From Paraburkholderia sp. CNPSo 3272 (lineage in GTDB: Bacteria; Pseudomonadota; Gammaproteobacteria; Burkholderiales; Burkholderiaceae): a stretch of DNA of 64,000 nt. Within the stretch, counting starts at the first letter, position 1. Each line of letters opens with the position of its first letter. A program made the position numbers and the translations under genes. The notes beneath the pieces are model-generated. The model ran no database searches. It was given only the letters and a program-made list of their open reading frames with translations, and was not told the DNA's origin. Below, piece by piece: positions 1 through 7,578 of this stretch. The DNA is taken from assembly GCF_024206495.1 (NCBI RefSeq), contig NZ_JAMBPQ010000012.1, positions 124,001 through 188,000 of the forward strand. The letters are read 5' to 3'.

Positions 1-414
1 ATTCTCGCGGGCGGCTACGTGGACATCATCCAGCCCGACGCCTCGCATGCGGGCGGCATCACCGAGTGCCGCAAGATCGCCGCGATGGCCGAAGCCTATG
101 ACGTCGCGCTCGCGCTGCATTGTCCGCTCGGGCCGATCGCGCTCGCCACCTGCCTGCAGATCGACGCGGTGAGCTACAACGCGTTCATCCAGGAGCAGAG
201 CCTCGGCATTCACTACAACAAGGGCAACGACCTGCTCGATTACATCAGGAATCCCGAAGTCTTCAAGTACGAAGACGGCTTCGTCTCGATTCCGCAGGGC
301 CCGGGTCTCGGCATCGACGTGAACGAGGAGAAGGTGCGCGAAATGGCGAAGACCGGTCACCGCTGGCGCAATCCGGTGTGGCGTCACGAGGATGGCAGCG
401 TCGCCGAATGGTGA
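1..414 (+). CDS. dgoD: D-galactonate dehydratase, C-terminal part (5' cut by window edge)
   Basis: This is the last 137 codons of an enolase-superfamily enzyme that converts D-galactonate to 2-keto-3-deoxy-galactonate in the De Ley-Doudoroff galactose route in the cytoplasm. The frame is open from base 1 and ends at TGA 412-414. The family's C-terminal barrel is plain: QPDASHAGGITEC, then the active-site stretch HCPLGPIA carrying the catalytic His, and the family ending WRHEDGSVAEW. The full family protein is about 382 residues, so roughly 245 residues lie upstream of the window. It is followed by a large perfect inverted repeat (427-484). Identification by motif recall is strong; the N-terminus cannot be judged. 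Confidence 0.93.
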   Translation: MLAGGYVDIIQPDASHAGGITECRKIAAMAEAYDVALALHCPLGPIALATCLQIDAVSYNAFIQEQSLGIHYNKGNDLLDYIRNPEVFKYEDGFVSIPQGPGLGIDVNEEKVREMAKTGHRWRNPVWRHEDGSVAEW

Positions 415-426
415 TACGCAAATGAA

Positions 427-484
427 CGCCGAAACGCGCGGCGCGCAGCTTGAAGTGACGCGCTCGATGCCGCGCGTTTCGGCG
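427..484. terminator. Perfect 16-bp inverted repeat after dgoD, probable terminator
   Basis: The arms cgccgaaacgcgcggc (427-442) and its exact reverse complement (469-484) enclose a 26-nt loop. It begins 12 bases after the dgoD stop and is followed at about 490 by a short run of four T. The stem is much longer than a normal terminator stem, so a protein-binding or repeat role is also possible. Confidence 0.5.
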
Positions 485-698
485 ACGTAACGTTTTGCGT
501 GGCTTTGGGCGCTCAGGCGCGCCCGCTCGCGAGACGCGCGAACGGCATATGTCGTTTGCGCACACAGCCAGTTCATGGAGAGCCGCGCCGCTCAAGGCGC
601 GGCCATTGTCGAAGGCACGCGCCGAGCGCGAGCGCCACCCACTGGCCTGCTCCTTGCAGATTCCTTTGCAACTCAACTTCGGTGTTGCAAAGGATGCC

Positions 699-998
699 AT
701 GGACGCGTCGATTCCCGACTATCTGATCCGCGAACAAGCCGCCGTCGGCGCACTCGTTGCCTTCGGCTTCCTGCGCGTGTTCGCTGCCGCAATCGCCTTC
801 ACGCGCGGCTGGCGCATTCGCTGGGTCGAGCACGCCGCAATCGGCGCCGCGGCGCTGTGGTGCGCGCCGCAACTGATCGCGCTGATCGCCAATCCTTCGT
901 CCGTGGCCGCGCTCGCGGAACTGGAAGGCAACGCCATGGGCTGCGCCCTCGCCCTCTTCTTCTCACCGATTCTCAGTCACCGGCTCGGCTACGAATAA
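699..998 (+). CDS. Small hydrophobic membrane protein, unknown function
   Basis: A 99-residue protein that I do not recognise with certainty. It has three hydrophobic stretches (roughly residues 13-33, 44-63 and 77-92) and ends HRLGYE, so an inner-membrane protein with about three helices is likely. The start ATG at 699 is preferred over the longer open frame beginning at 495 because AAAGGA lies just upstream (689-694) and the hydrophobic pattern begins here. It converges with the CopD gene on the other strand, with only 17 bases between the stops. A function related to the neighbouring copper-type protein is possible but is only inferred from position. Confidence 0.6.
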   Translation: MDASIPDYLIREQAAVGALVAFGFLRVFAAAIAFTRGWRIRWVEHAAIGAAALWCAPQLIALIANPSSVAALAELEGNAMGCALALFFSPILSHRLGYE

Positions 999-1015
999 CT
1001 TGCAGCGACGACGTT

Positions 1016-1942
1016 TCAGCCCTGCAACACGTAGGCCGGCACGCTGCGCGCGAGCGCGGCGGCGGCTACCAGCACGCCGATCATCACGATCGCCTCGAGA
1101 TGAATCACGTTGACGAAACGGCGCGCCGCAGCTGTCGACGCCGCGCGCCGCAACTCGGGCATCGCCACGAGCCGGTTGAAGCCGCCCATCGCGAGCGCGA
1201 GCAGCACGAGCACGGCTTTGAGCATCAGCACGCGGCCCCAGGTGCTGCCCACGATGGCATCGATCGAGCCGCCGCTGCCGCGTAGCGCATCGAACACCCC
1301 CGTCGCGATCACGAAGCCCACCGCGAAGAACGCCACGTTCGAAATCTGGCCCGCCGTGCGGATCAACACGCCGCGTGCAGTCGACGCGCCGAGCGCCGGC
1401 AGCACGGCAAGTCCGCCCGCCATGACGATGCCGCTCCACGCGCTTGCGCTGAGCAAATGGAGCGTGTGCAGCCCGAGCGCGGCCGAGGCGAAGCCCGCAT
1501 CGGCGGCGTGCCCGAGCCCCGCGCGCCCCGCGGCGATGGCGACGAGCGCGAGCCAGAGCACGCCATCGCGCGCCACACTCGAAGCCGCGAACGCGCAGCC
1601 GAGCAGCACGAGCGCGCCGATGAACGCGACGGTCCACGCATGGCCGACGTGCGTTTGCGAGAGCACCGTGCCGACTACGCCGAACACGCTGGGCAACGGT
1701 TCGCCGCTGACCGACGCGCTCTCGTAAAGCATCCACATGATGAGCGCCGCCACGAGGACGAACGCCGCGGCGCGCAGCGAGCGTTGCGCGCGCAGCCATG
1801 CGAGGCGCGCGGGCGCGACGGCCGTGCGGCCGTCCTTGTCGAGCCACGCGCCATAGAACGCCGAGCCGAGCGCGAATGCGTAGGCGATGTTGACAATGGC
1901 CGCCATGGCGACCTGCCCGATCCAGAGCCAGTCAGCTTTCAT
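1016..1942 (-). CDS. copD: CopD family copper-resistance membrane protein
   Basis: A 308-residue integral membrane protein of the CopD/PcoD type, thought to act in copper handling in the inner membrane. Eight or so hydrophobic helices are visible, starting at WLWIGQVAMAAIVNIAYAFAL and ending near VAAAALARSVPAYVLQG. Histidines such as HVGHAWTV and the LHLLSASAW segment sit in the family's conserved helix region. The start ATG at 1942 was chosen because the hydrophobic N-terminus begins directly after it; the open frame runs on to 2092 but that extension looks unlike the family. No CopC gene is visible next to it: the neighbour on the left is a small membrane protein and on the right an intergenic region. 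Family assignment is good; copper as the actual substrate is inferred. Confidence 0.78.
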   Translation of the reverse strand: MKADWLWIGQVAMAAIVNIAYAFALGSAFYGAWLDKDGRTAVAPARLAWLRAQRSLRAAAFVLVAALIMWMLYESASVSGEPLPSVFGVVGTVLSQTHVGHAWTVAFIGALVLLGCAFAASSVARDGVLWLALVAIAAGRAGLGHAADAGFASAALGLHTLHLLSASAWSGIVMAGGLAVLPALGASTARGVLIRTAGQISNVAFFAVGFVIATGVFDALRGSGGSIDAIVGSTWGRVLMLKAVLVLLALAMGGFNRLVAMPELRRAASTAAARRFVNVIHLEAIVMIGVLVAAAALARSVPAYVLQG

Positions 1943-2585
1943 CGGACCTCGCCCTCCCGCGTGGTGCGGGTCGCGCGGACTTCGCGCGAAGGGGATCGGT
2001 CGGCTTGATGCAACGATAGGGAAAGTGCAATTGGAGTCATCGAGACAAGTGGCAAGGAAACAACATGAAAACGGCAACAGCAACACACACACGCATCACA
2101 TCGCGTGTCCAGCAAGGGTGCCTGCTTCGATAGCCGCCGCGCCATTCGGTTCAATGCGGGCTCGATGCGGCTTCAACGCGCGTTCCATGCGCGTTCCATG
2201 CGCGTTCCATGCGCGAGCATCGAGCCGAAGCGCGAGACCGGAAGCGGCGGCGGCATGCGCCCGGCATGATGACATGCATGCGCCGGCAACGAGGGCTTGC
2301 CGAGTGTGGCGCGGGTGCGGGACAACCCCGTGTCACCGATTGGCGAACAGGTGCAGAATCATAACCGGCACCGACGCGACGATCGGCCGCAAGCACGTCG
2401 CGGTGGCGCCTCGAAGCCATCGGAAGGCGCTTGTGGCGCATGTGGCAAATAGTCACTATGGGTTCCCGATGCTAGAATCTGCTGCGTCGCCGCAGCGCGC
2501 ACGGTCTTCTGCTTTCGTCGCGCGCAGCCTGGAAGCCAGGCCGTTCGAAGCCTGGTCAGGTCCACGATAAAGATTGGAGTTACGC
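1943..2585. other. Intergenic region between divergent copD and cytochrome genes
   Basis: This 643-base stretch separates two divergent genes and so should hold both promoters. I see no convincing gene in it. It contains a short CA-rich run near 2085-2100 and an 11-bp tandem repeat at 2178-2213. GATTGGAG at 2573-2580 is the ribosome binding site for the cytochrome gene. No clear -35/-10 pair could be assigned by eye. Confidence 0.5.
2178..2213. repeat. Three-copy 11-bp tandem repeat
   Basis: The unit GCGCGTTCCAT is repeated three times without error from 2178 to 2210, followed by a partial fourth copy. It lies in the middle of the non-coding copD-cytochrome interval. One helical turn per unit would be compatible with phased binding, but it may simply be slippage. 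Confidence 0.85.
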
Positions 2586-3341
2586 GTGTCCCCAAGACGT
2601 ATCTTCCGACCGCTCATTCCGCTCGTCGCGCCTCTGGCAGCAGCACTTTTGCTCGGGACGACCGGCGTTCTCAGCGCTGCGCATGCCCAGACGGCGGCCT
2701 CCGCGCCGCAGCCCAAAGCCCCGGACACGATCGCCTCACGCGTGCAGGGCTGCACGGCGTGCCACGGCTCGCACGGGCAGGGCACCGACAACGACTACTT
2801 CCCGCGTCTCGCCGGCAAACCGGCCGAGTACCTGTTCAACCAGCTAATGAACTTCCGCGAGGGGCGCCGCAAGTACCCTCCGATGAATTATCTGGTCACC
2901 TATCTCTCCGACGACTACCTGCACGAGATCGCGACGTTCTTCTCGCAGCAGCGGCCGCCCTACCCGCCGCCCGCGAAGCCTTCGGTCGGCAGCGACACGC
3001 TCGCGCGCGGTCAGCAGATCGTCCTGCACGGCGACCCGGCCAAGCAGGTGCCCGCCTGCGCGGCCTGCCACGGTGCGAAGCTCACCGGCATGGAGCCGGC
3101 CATTCCGGGTCTGGTCGGTCTGCACCTGGATTACATCAGCGCGCAGATCGGCGCCTGGCGCTCGGGCTCGCGGCATGCGAAGGCGCCCGACTGCATGCAT
3201 GAGATCGCCACGCGCCTCACTGACGAAGACGTGAACGCGGTCGCGGCCTGGCTCTCTACGCAGAGCGCGCCGCAGAACCCCGTGCCGGCGCCGGCTGGCT
3301 CACTCAAGACGCCGCTTGCCTGCGGCAGCGAACCGCAATAA
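2586..3341 (+). CDS. Di-heme cytochrome c (c4-like)
   Basis: A 251-residue exported cytochrome with two heme sites, CTACH at residues 56-60 and CAACH at 158-162, each opening a class I cytochrome c domain as in the cytochrome c4 family. The N-terminus carries two arginines then a hydrophobic core and AHAQ cleavage site, so the protein should be periplasmic. GTG at 2586 is taken as start because GATTGGAG lies 7 bases upstream; a TTG at 2574 is in frame but overlaps that site. The three-heme cytochrome gene follows after 22 bases and is almost certainly co-transcribed. Together they probably move electrons from a periplasmic dehydrogenase to the terminal oxidases. No dehydrogenase gene is adjacent, so the electron donor is unknown. 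Confidence 0.85.
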   Translation: MSPRRIFRPLIPLVAPLAAALLLGTTGVLSAAHAQTAASAPQPKAPDTIASRVQGCTACHGSHGQGTDNDYFPRLAGKPAEYLFNQLMNFREGRRKYPPMNYLVTYLSDDYLHEIATFFSQQRPPYPPPAKPSVGSDTLARGQQIVLHGDPAKQVPACAACHGAKLTGMEPAIPGLVGLHLDYISAQIGAWRSGSRHAKAPDCMHEIATRLTDEDVNAVAAWLSTQSAPQNPVPAPAGSLKTPLACGSEPQ

Positions 3342-3363
3342 GGCGCCGGGGGAGACAGCCAAT

Positions 3364-4659
3364 ATGAACCGCAAGTCCCTGTTCGCACTTTCCGCCGTGA
3401 TCGTGGCCGCCGCCGCGGCCCTCGTACCGGTGCTCTGGTCGGGCACCCACTATCTGCACAACGGCGCGGCGCAGGCGGCGACGCCCGTCGACCAGGCCGA
3501 TCTCATCAAGAAGGGTGAGTACCTCGCGCGCGCCGGCGACTGTATCGCCTGCCATACCGTGCGCGGCGGCCAGATGTTCGCGGGCGGCCTGCCGATGGCC
3601 ACGCCGTTCGGCACGCTCTACACCCCGAACATCACGCCCGACGACCAGTACGGTATCGGCAAGTGGAGCGCCGACGACTTCTATCGCGCCATGCACACGG
3701 GCCGCTCGAAGGACGGCAGCCTGCTCTATCCGGCGTTCCCGTTCGCGAGCTACACCAAGGTCACGCGCGCCGACGCCGACGCGATCTTCGCCTATTTGCG
3801 TTCGGTCCCGCCGGTCAACGTGCCCAGCCGCCCGCACGAACTCAAGTTCCCGTTCAACAACCGCAACCTGCTGATCGGCTGGCGTACGCTGTTCTTCCGC
3901 GAAGGCGAATACAAGCCCGATCCGACCAAGTCGGTCGAATGGAACCGCGGCGCGTATCTCGTCGAAGGCCTCGGCCACTGCGGCATGTGCCACACGTCGA
4001 TCAACGCGGTCGGCGGCCCGGTCAACTCGGCGGCCTTCGCGGGCGGCCTGATCCCGCTGCAGAACTGGTACGCGCCGTCGCTCACGGGCAGCGAAGGCGG
4101 CCTCGGCGACTGGGACATCAGGGACATCGCAAGCCTCCTGAAGACCGGCGTGTCCGAGCGCGGCGCCGTGTTCGGCCCGATGGCGGACGTGATCCACAAC
4201 AGCCTGCAATACCTCTCGGACGACGACATCCACGCGATGGCCTCGTATCTGAAGACCATCCCGCAGAAGAAGGAAGCGCCCGAAACCATGCAGATGGAGA
4301 CGTCGGAAGCGTTCGGCGGCGAACTCTTGCAGCAAGGGCAGAAGATCTACCATGACCAGTGCGCAAAGTGCCACGCGGAGAACGGTCTGGGCATGCCGCC
4401 GAACTTCCCGCCGCTTGCGAATAACCAGTCGATCCAGATGCATTCGGCCGTGAACCCGATCCGCATGGTGCTCAATGGCGGCTATCCGCCGAGCACGGGG
4501 GGCAATCCGCGCCCGTTCGGCATGCCGCCGTTCGCGCAGTCGCTCTCCAACCAGGAGGTCGCGGCGGTGGTGACGTTCATCCGCATGTCCTGGGGCAACA
4601 AGGGCACGCCGGTGTCCCCGCAGCAGGTCGGGGACCTGCGCTCGTCTCCGCTCGACTGA
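3364..4659 (+). CDS. Three-heme cytochrome c, dehydrogenase cytochrome-subunit type
   Basis: A 431-residue protein with three heme motifs: CIACH (60-64), CGMCH (206-210) and CAKCH (333-337). This arrangement is that of the cytochrome subunit of membrane-bound alcohol, gluconate or aldehyde dehydrogenases. The N-terminus has a hydrophobic helix (about residues 7-25) that is a signal or anchor. ATG 3364 is chosen because GGGGGAGA lies upstream and the signal begins here; an upstream in-frame start at 3316 overlaps the preceding gene. The partner catalytic flavoprotein or quinoprotein subunit is not next to it in this window, which is unusual for dedicated subunits and suggests a shared electron carrier. 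The substrate cannot be inferred. Confidence 0.85.
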   Translation: MNRKSLFALSAVIVAAAAALVPVLWSGTHYLHNGAAQAATPVDQADLIKKGEYLARAGDCIACHTVRGGQMFAGGLPMATPFGTLYTPNITPDDQYGIGKWSADDFYRAMHTGRSKDGSLLYPAFPFASYTKVTRADADAIFAYLRSVPPVNVPSRPHELKFPFNNRNLLIGWRTLFFREGEYKPDPTKSVEWNRGAYLVEGLGHCGMCHTSINAVGGPVNSAAFAGGLIPLQNWYAPSLTGSEGGLGDWDIRDIASLLKTGVSERGAVFGPMADVIHNSLQYLSDDDIHAMASYLKTIPQKKEAPETMQMETSEAFGGELLQQGQKIYHDQCAKCHAENGLGMPPNFPPLANNQSIQMHSAVNPIRMVLNGGYPPSTGGNPRPFGMPPFAQSLSNQEVAAVVTFIRMSWGNKGTPVSPQQVGDLRSSPLD

Positions 4660-4792
4660 CGCCAGCGTTGACCCGGGTTAGCGTCTTTAGCGCTTAATCG
4701 GGTCCCATGCAAAGCGGTCCGCCGCCGGAAGGGCATCAGCCCTTACGGCGGTCCCACGCAAGTGGTTACTGCTATAGTGACGGTTGCCTGAT

Positions 4793-4827
4793 AAGGGCGC
4801 AGTTCGCACAGCGCGGGCTGCGCCCTT
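4793..4827. terminator. 10-bp hairpin, possible terminator of cytochrome operon
   Basis: AAGGGCGCAG (4793-4802) pairs perfectly with CTGCGCCCTT (4818-4827) across a 15-nt loop. There is no U tract after it, so factor-independent termination is uncertain. Confidence 0.35.
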
Positions 4828-4919
4828 CGCTATTTGGCGCCGGGGCCGTGCGGTGAAAACGGCTCCGTGGCCCGTCAGGTATGGTTTTGAACGCTGCGCT
4901 CGAGCACGGCGCCGCACGC

Positions 4920-4938
4920 GGTGGAACACTGTTCCACC
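4920..4938. promoter_or_regulatory. 19-bp dyad GGTGGAAC-ACT-GTTCCACC, candidate operator
   Basis: A perfect 8-bp inverted repeat with a 3-base centre, 38 bases before the start of the hemolysin III-type gene. The size and symmetry are those of a dimeric repressor site. A leader hairpin is the alternative. No regulator can be named. Confidence 0.45.
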
Positions 4939-4976
4939 GGCGCGCGTTGGCTCAAGAAGAACAAGGAGTGGTCGTC

Positions 4977-5597
4977 ATGCACGCCGGTGAGCGTCTGAAC
5001 AGCATTACTCACCTCGTGGGCGCGATGTTGTCGGTAGCGGGGCTCGTCTCGCTCGTGACGCTCGCGGCGCTGAATCACGACGCTTATAAGGTCGTGAGCT
5101 TTGCGGTATACGGGGCAATGTTGTGTGCGCTGTACACGATCTCGACGCTGTATCACGGCGTGCGCGGCATTCGCCTGAAGGCCGTGCTGCAAAAGTGCGA
5201 CCATGCCGCGATCTATCTGCTCATCGCGGGAAGCTATACTCCGTTCACGCTGGTGACGCTGCGTGGACCCTGGGGCTGGTCGCTCTTCGGCGTAAGCTGG
5301 GGGCTCGCGGCCCTTGGCATCGTCCAGGAACTCACGCTCGGGCGGCGCACGAGAGTGCTTTCGATGGTGCTCTACGTGGTGATGGGCTGGCTCGCGGTGG
5401 TGGCGGTTCGGCCGCTCATCGAGGCCTTGCCGGCCGCAGGCACGGCGTGGCTGCTGGCCGGCGGCGTCATTTACAGCGTCGGCATTTATTTTTTCGTCAA
5501 TGACGAACGCATCCGGCACGGACATGGAATCTGGCATCTGTTCGTGCTCGCCGGGAGCGTCTGTCAATTCGTGAGCGTCGCGCGCTACGTCGCCTGA
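4977..5597 (+). CDS. trhA: Hemolysin III family (TrhA/YqfA-type) membrane protein
   Basis: A 206-residue integral membrane protein of the PAQR-like hemolysin III family. Seven hydrophobic helices can be traced, from THLVGAMLSVAGLVSL to WHLFVLAGSVCQFVSV. Family motifs are present: NSITHLVG in helix 1, STLYHGV after helix 2, CDHAAIYLLIAGSYTPF in helix 3, and HGIWHLFVL in the last helix; the conserved His residues are thought to bind zinc. Members affect membrane fluidity or fatty-acid homeostasis; true hemolysin activity is doubtful. ATG 4977 is chosen over an upstream frame at 4881 because AAGGAG sits 8 bases before it and the family N-terminus begins with the ER-NSITH region. It stands alone between two hairpins. 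Confidence 0.85.
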   Translation: MHAGERLNSITHLVGAMLSVAGLVSLVTLAALNHDAYKVVSFAVYGAMLCALYTISTLYHGVRGIRLKAVLQKCDHAAIYLLIAGSYTPFTLVTLRGPWGWSLFGVSWGLAALGIVQELTLGRRTRVLSMVLYVVMGWLAVVAVRPLIEALPAAGTAWLLAGGVIYSVGIYFFVNDERIRHGHGIWHLFVLAGSVCQFVSVARYVA

Positions 5598-5614
5598 CGC
5601 GTCAATGCGAAGAC

Positions 5615-5650
5615 ATCGTACGGCCGCCGCAGTGTCCGCGGCCGCACGAT
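5615..5650. terminator. Hairpin after trhA, possible terminator
   Basis: Arms 5615-5627 and 5638-5650 pair as ATCGT/ACGAT and CGGCCGC/GCGGCCG with one mismatch between them, around a 10-nt loop. It lies 18 bases after the trhA stop. No T run follows, so intrinsic termination is uncertain. Confidence 0.4.
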
Positions 5651-5854
5651 GCAACTTAACGCCAGACGACGGGTCTCGATAGACCCGTCCGTTCCATGAA
5701 GAAAAAACGCGGCGCGCGCACTGGCGCGCCGTCCGAACAACGCGAAAAAGCGGCTTCACCGGGCGCATTCGAACCCGGCAACACCGCTTTGGCTGCGCAG
5801 CGCGCCTTCGGGCCGCGAAGCGACGCCCGCGCTACTGCAATACAACAGGTGTTT

Positions 5855-7516
5855 ATGTCTTTCGATTCTCTCGGCTTGTCCGAACCGCTGGTCCGCGCAG
5901 TCAACGAACTTGGGTACAGCACGCCCACGCCGATCCAGGCGCAAGCGATCCCCGCCGTGCTCGGCGGCGGGGACCTGCTCGCCGGCGCGCAAACCGGCAC
6001 CGGCAAGACCGCTGGCTTCACGCTGCCGATCCTGCAACGCCTCACGGACATGGCGCCGGCAGCGGGCGGCAAGCGCGTGGTGCGCGCGCTGATCCTCACG
6101 CCCACGCGCGAGCTCGCCGCGCAGGTCGAGGAGAGCGTGCGCGCCTACGGCAAGTATCTGAAGCTCAGGTCCACGGTGATGTTCGGCGGCGTGGGCATCA
6201 ATCCGCAAATCGACGCGCTCAGGCGCGGCGTGGATATCGTGGTCGCGACGCCCGGGCGCCTGCTCGATCACATGCAGCAAAAGACGATCGATCTTTCGCA
6301 GCTCGAGATTCTCGTGCTCGACGAAGCCGACCGCATGCTCGACATGGGCTTCATCCACGACATCAAGCGCGTGCTCGCGAAGCTCCCGCCCAAGCGCCAG
6401 AACCTGCTCTTCTCGGCCACCTTCGCCGATGAGATCAAGGCGCTCGCCGACAGCCTGCTCGACTCGCCCGCGCTCATCGAAGTCGCGCGCCGCAACACCA
6501 CGGCCGAAACCGTGGCGCAGAAGATCTATCCCGTCGACCGCGACCGCAAGCGCGACCTGCTCACGCACCTGATCCGCCAGCACAACTGGTTTCAGGTGCT
6601 CGTGTTCACGCGCACCAAACATGGCGCGAACCGCCTCGCCGAGCAGCTCACGAAGGACGGCATCAGCGCGCTCGCGATTCACGGCAACAAGAGCCAGTCG
6701 GCACGTACGCGCGCTTTGAGCGAGTTCAAGGACGGCACGCTCCAGGTGCTCGTCGCGACAGACATTGCCGCGCGCGGGATCGATATCGACCAGCTTCCGC
6801 ACGTCGTCAACTACGATTTGCCGAACGTGCCCGAGGACTACGTGCACCGCATCGGCCGCACGGGCCGCGCGGGCGCGACCGGCGAAGCCGTGTCCCTCGT
6901 GTGCGTGGACGAGCATCAGTTGCTCAAGGACATCGAGAAGCTCATCAAGCGCGCGGTGCCCCAGGAGGTCATTGCAGGCTTCGAGCCGGACCCGAACGCG
7001 AAGCCTGAGCCGATCCAGCGCCGCAGCCAGCCCCAGGGGCGCGCGCCACGGCAGGGGCAAGGCCAAGGCCAGGGCCGTGGTGCGTCGAATGGCGCCAATG
7101 CCACGAACGGCGGCCGGCCCGCGCAGGCGCGAGAAGCGCGTGAACCGCGTGAACCGCGTGAACCGCGCAGCGGTGTTCGTGAAGGTGGCCGGGAAAGCAA
7201 GCGCGAAGGTGGCCGCGACGGCAACCGCGCGCAGGCAGCCAACGGTGGCGGCAACGGCGGCCAGCGCCCGGCCAAGCCGGCCTCGAACGGCGGCGGCGTG
7301 CGCACGGCCAAGCCCGTGAAACAGCAAGGCGCGAATCATGGCGCACAAGGCGCACGCGGCGAGCATACGCGTCGCGAAACCCAGCGCGGCGTTTCGCACG
7401 AGAGCGCACTGGGCCGCACGCAACAACGCAATCCGCAAGGCAACCCGGGCGCGCTGCTCGGCGGCCGCCCGGGCGGCAATTCGCGCCGCGACGGCAACGG
7501 CCAGCGCGATCGCTGA
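5855..7516 (+). CDS. rhlE: DEAD-box ATP-dependent RNA helicase RhlE
   Basis: A 553-residue RNA helicase that unwinds short RNA duplexes in ribosome assembly and RNA decay in the cytoplasm. All core motifs are seen: Q motif GYSTPTPIQ (20-28), motif I AQTGTGKT (45-52), PTRELAAQ, TPGR, DEAD (156-159), SAT, then in the second RecA domain LVFTRTK, ATDIAARGID and HRIGRTGRAG (from about 331). After residue 370 the protein becomes a 180-residue tail rich in Arg, Gly, Gln and Asn with a repeat of REPREPREPR, likely disordered and RNA binding. ATG 5855 is chosen because the family starts MSFDSLGLSEPL; the open frame extends to 5696 but that part is low-complexity and unlike the family. A strong terminator follows. 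Confidence 0.93.
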   Translation: MSFDSLGLSEPLVRAVNELGYSTPTPIQAQAIPAVLGGGDLLAGAQTGTGKTAGFTLPILQRLTDMAPAAGGKRVVRALILTPTRELAAQVEESVRAYGKYLKLRSTVMFGGVGINPQIDALRRGVDIVVATPGRLLDHMQQKTIDLSQLEILVLDEADRMLDMGFIHDIKRVLAKLPPKRQNLLFSATFADEIKALADSLLDSPALIEVARRNTTAETVAQKIYPVDRDRKRDLLTHLIRQHNWFQVLVFTRTKHGANRLAEQLTKDGISALAIHGNKSQSARTRALSEFKDGTLQVLVATDIAARGIDIDQLPHVVNYDLPNVPEDYVHRIGRTGRAGATGEAVSLVCVDEHQLLKDIEKLIKRAVPQEVIAGFEPDPNAKPEPIQRRSQPQGRAPRQGQGQGQGRGASNGANATNGGRPAQAREAREPREPREPRSGVREGGRESKREGGRDGNRAQAANGGGNGGQRPAKPASNGGGVRTAKPVKQQGANHGAQGARGEHTRRETQRGVSHESALGRTQQRNPQGNPGALLGGRPGGNSRRDGNGQRDR

Positions 7517-7533
7517 CCTTCGCGTCCGCAACG

Positions 7534-7564
7534 AAAAAGCCCGCTCCAGCAGCGGGCTTTTTTT
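7534..7564 (+). terminator. Intrinsic terminator of rhlE
   Basis: AGCCCGCT (7538-7545) pairs with AGCGGGCT (7551-7558) across a 5-nt loop, followed by a run of seven T (7558-7564). The preceding A run means it could also work for the convergent gene on the minus strand. Confidence 0.93.
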
Positions 7565-7578
7565 CGCGGGTCGATGTC

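Larger units (their letters stand above)
4660..4976. other. Intergenic region with two hairpins and a palindrome
   Basis: No gene is visible in these 317 bases. It holds an interrupted hairpin (4722-4751: CCGCCG outer arm, AAGGG inner arm, loop CATCAG), a perfect 10-bp hairpin (4793-4802 with 4818-4827) and a perfect 8-bp dyad at 4920-4938. Neither hairpin has a clear T run, so they are only possible terminators of the cytochrome operon. AAGGAG at 4963-4968 is the ribosome binding site of the next gene. Confidence 0.55.

Noticed and set aside
5740..5810. A tRNA-like T-loop, GGGTTCGAAT on the minus strand, in the rhlE leader
   Set aside because: The stem beyond the loop does not pair correctly and no acceptor stem, D arm or anticodon arm is seen.
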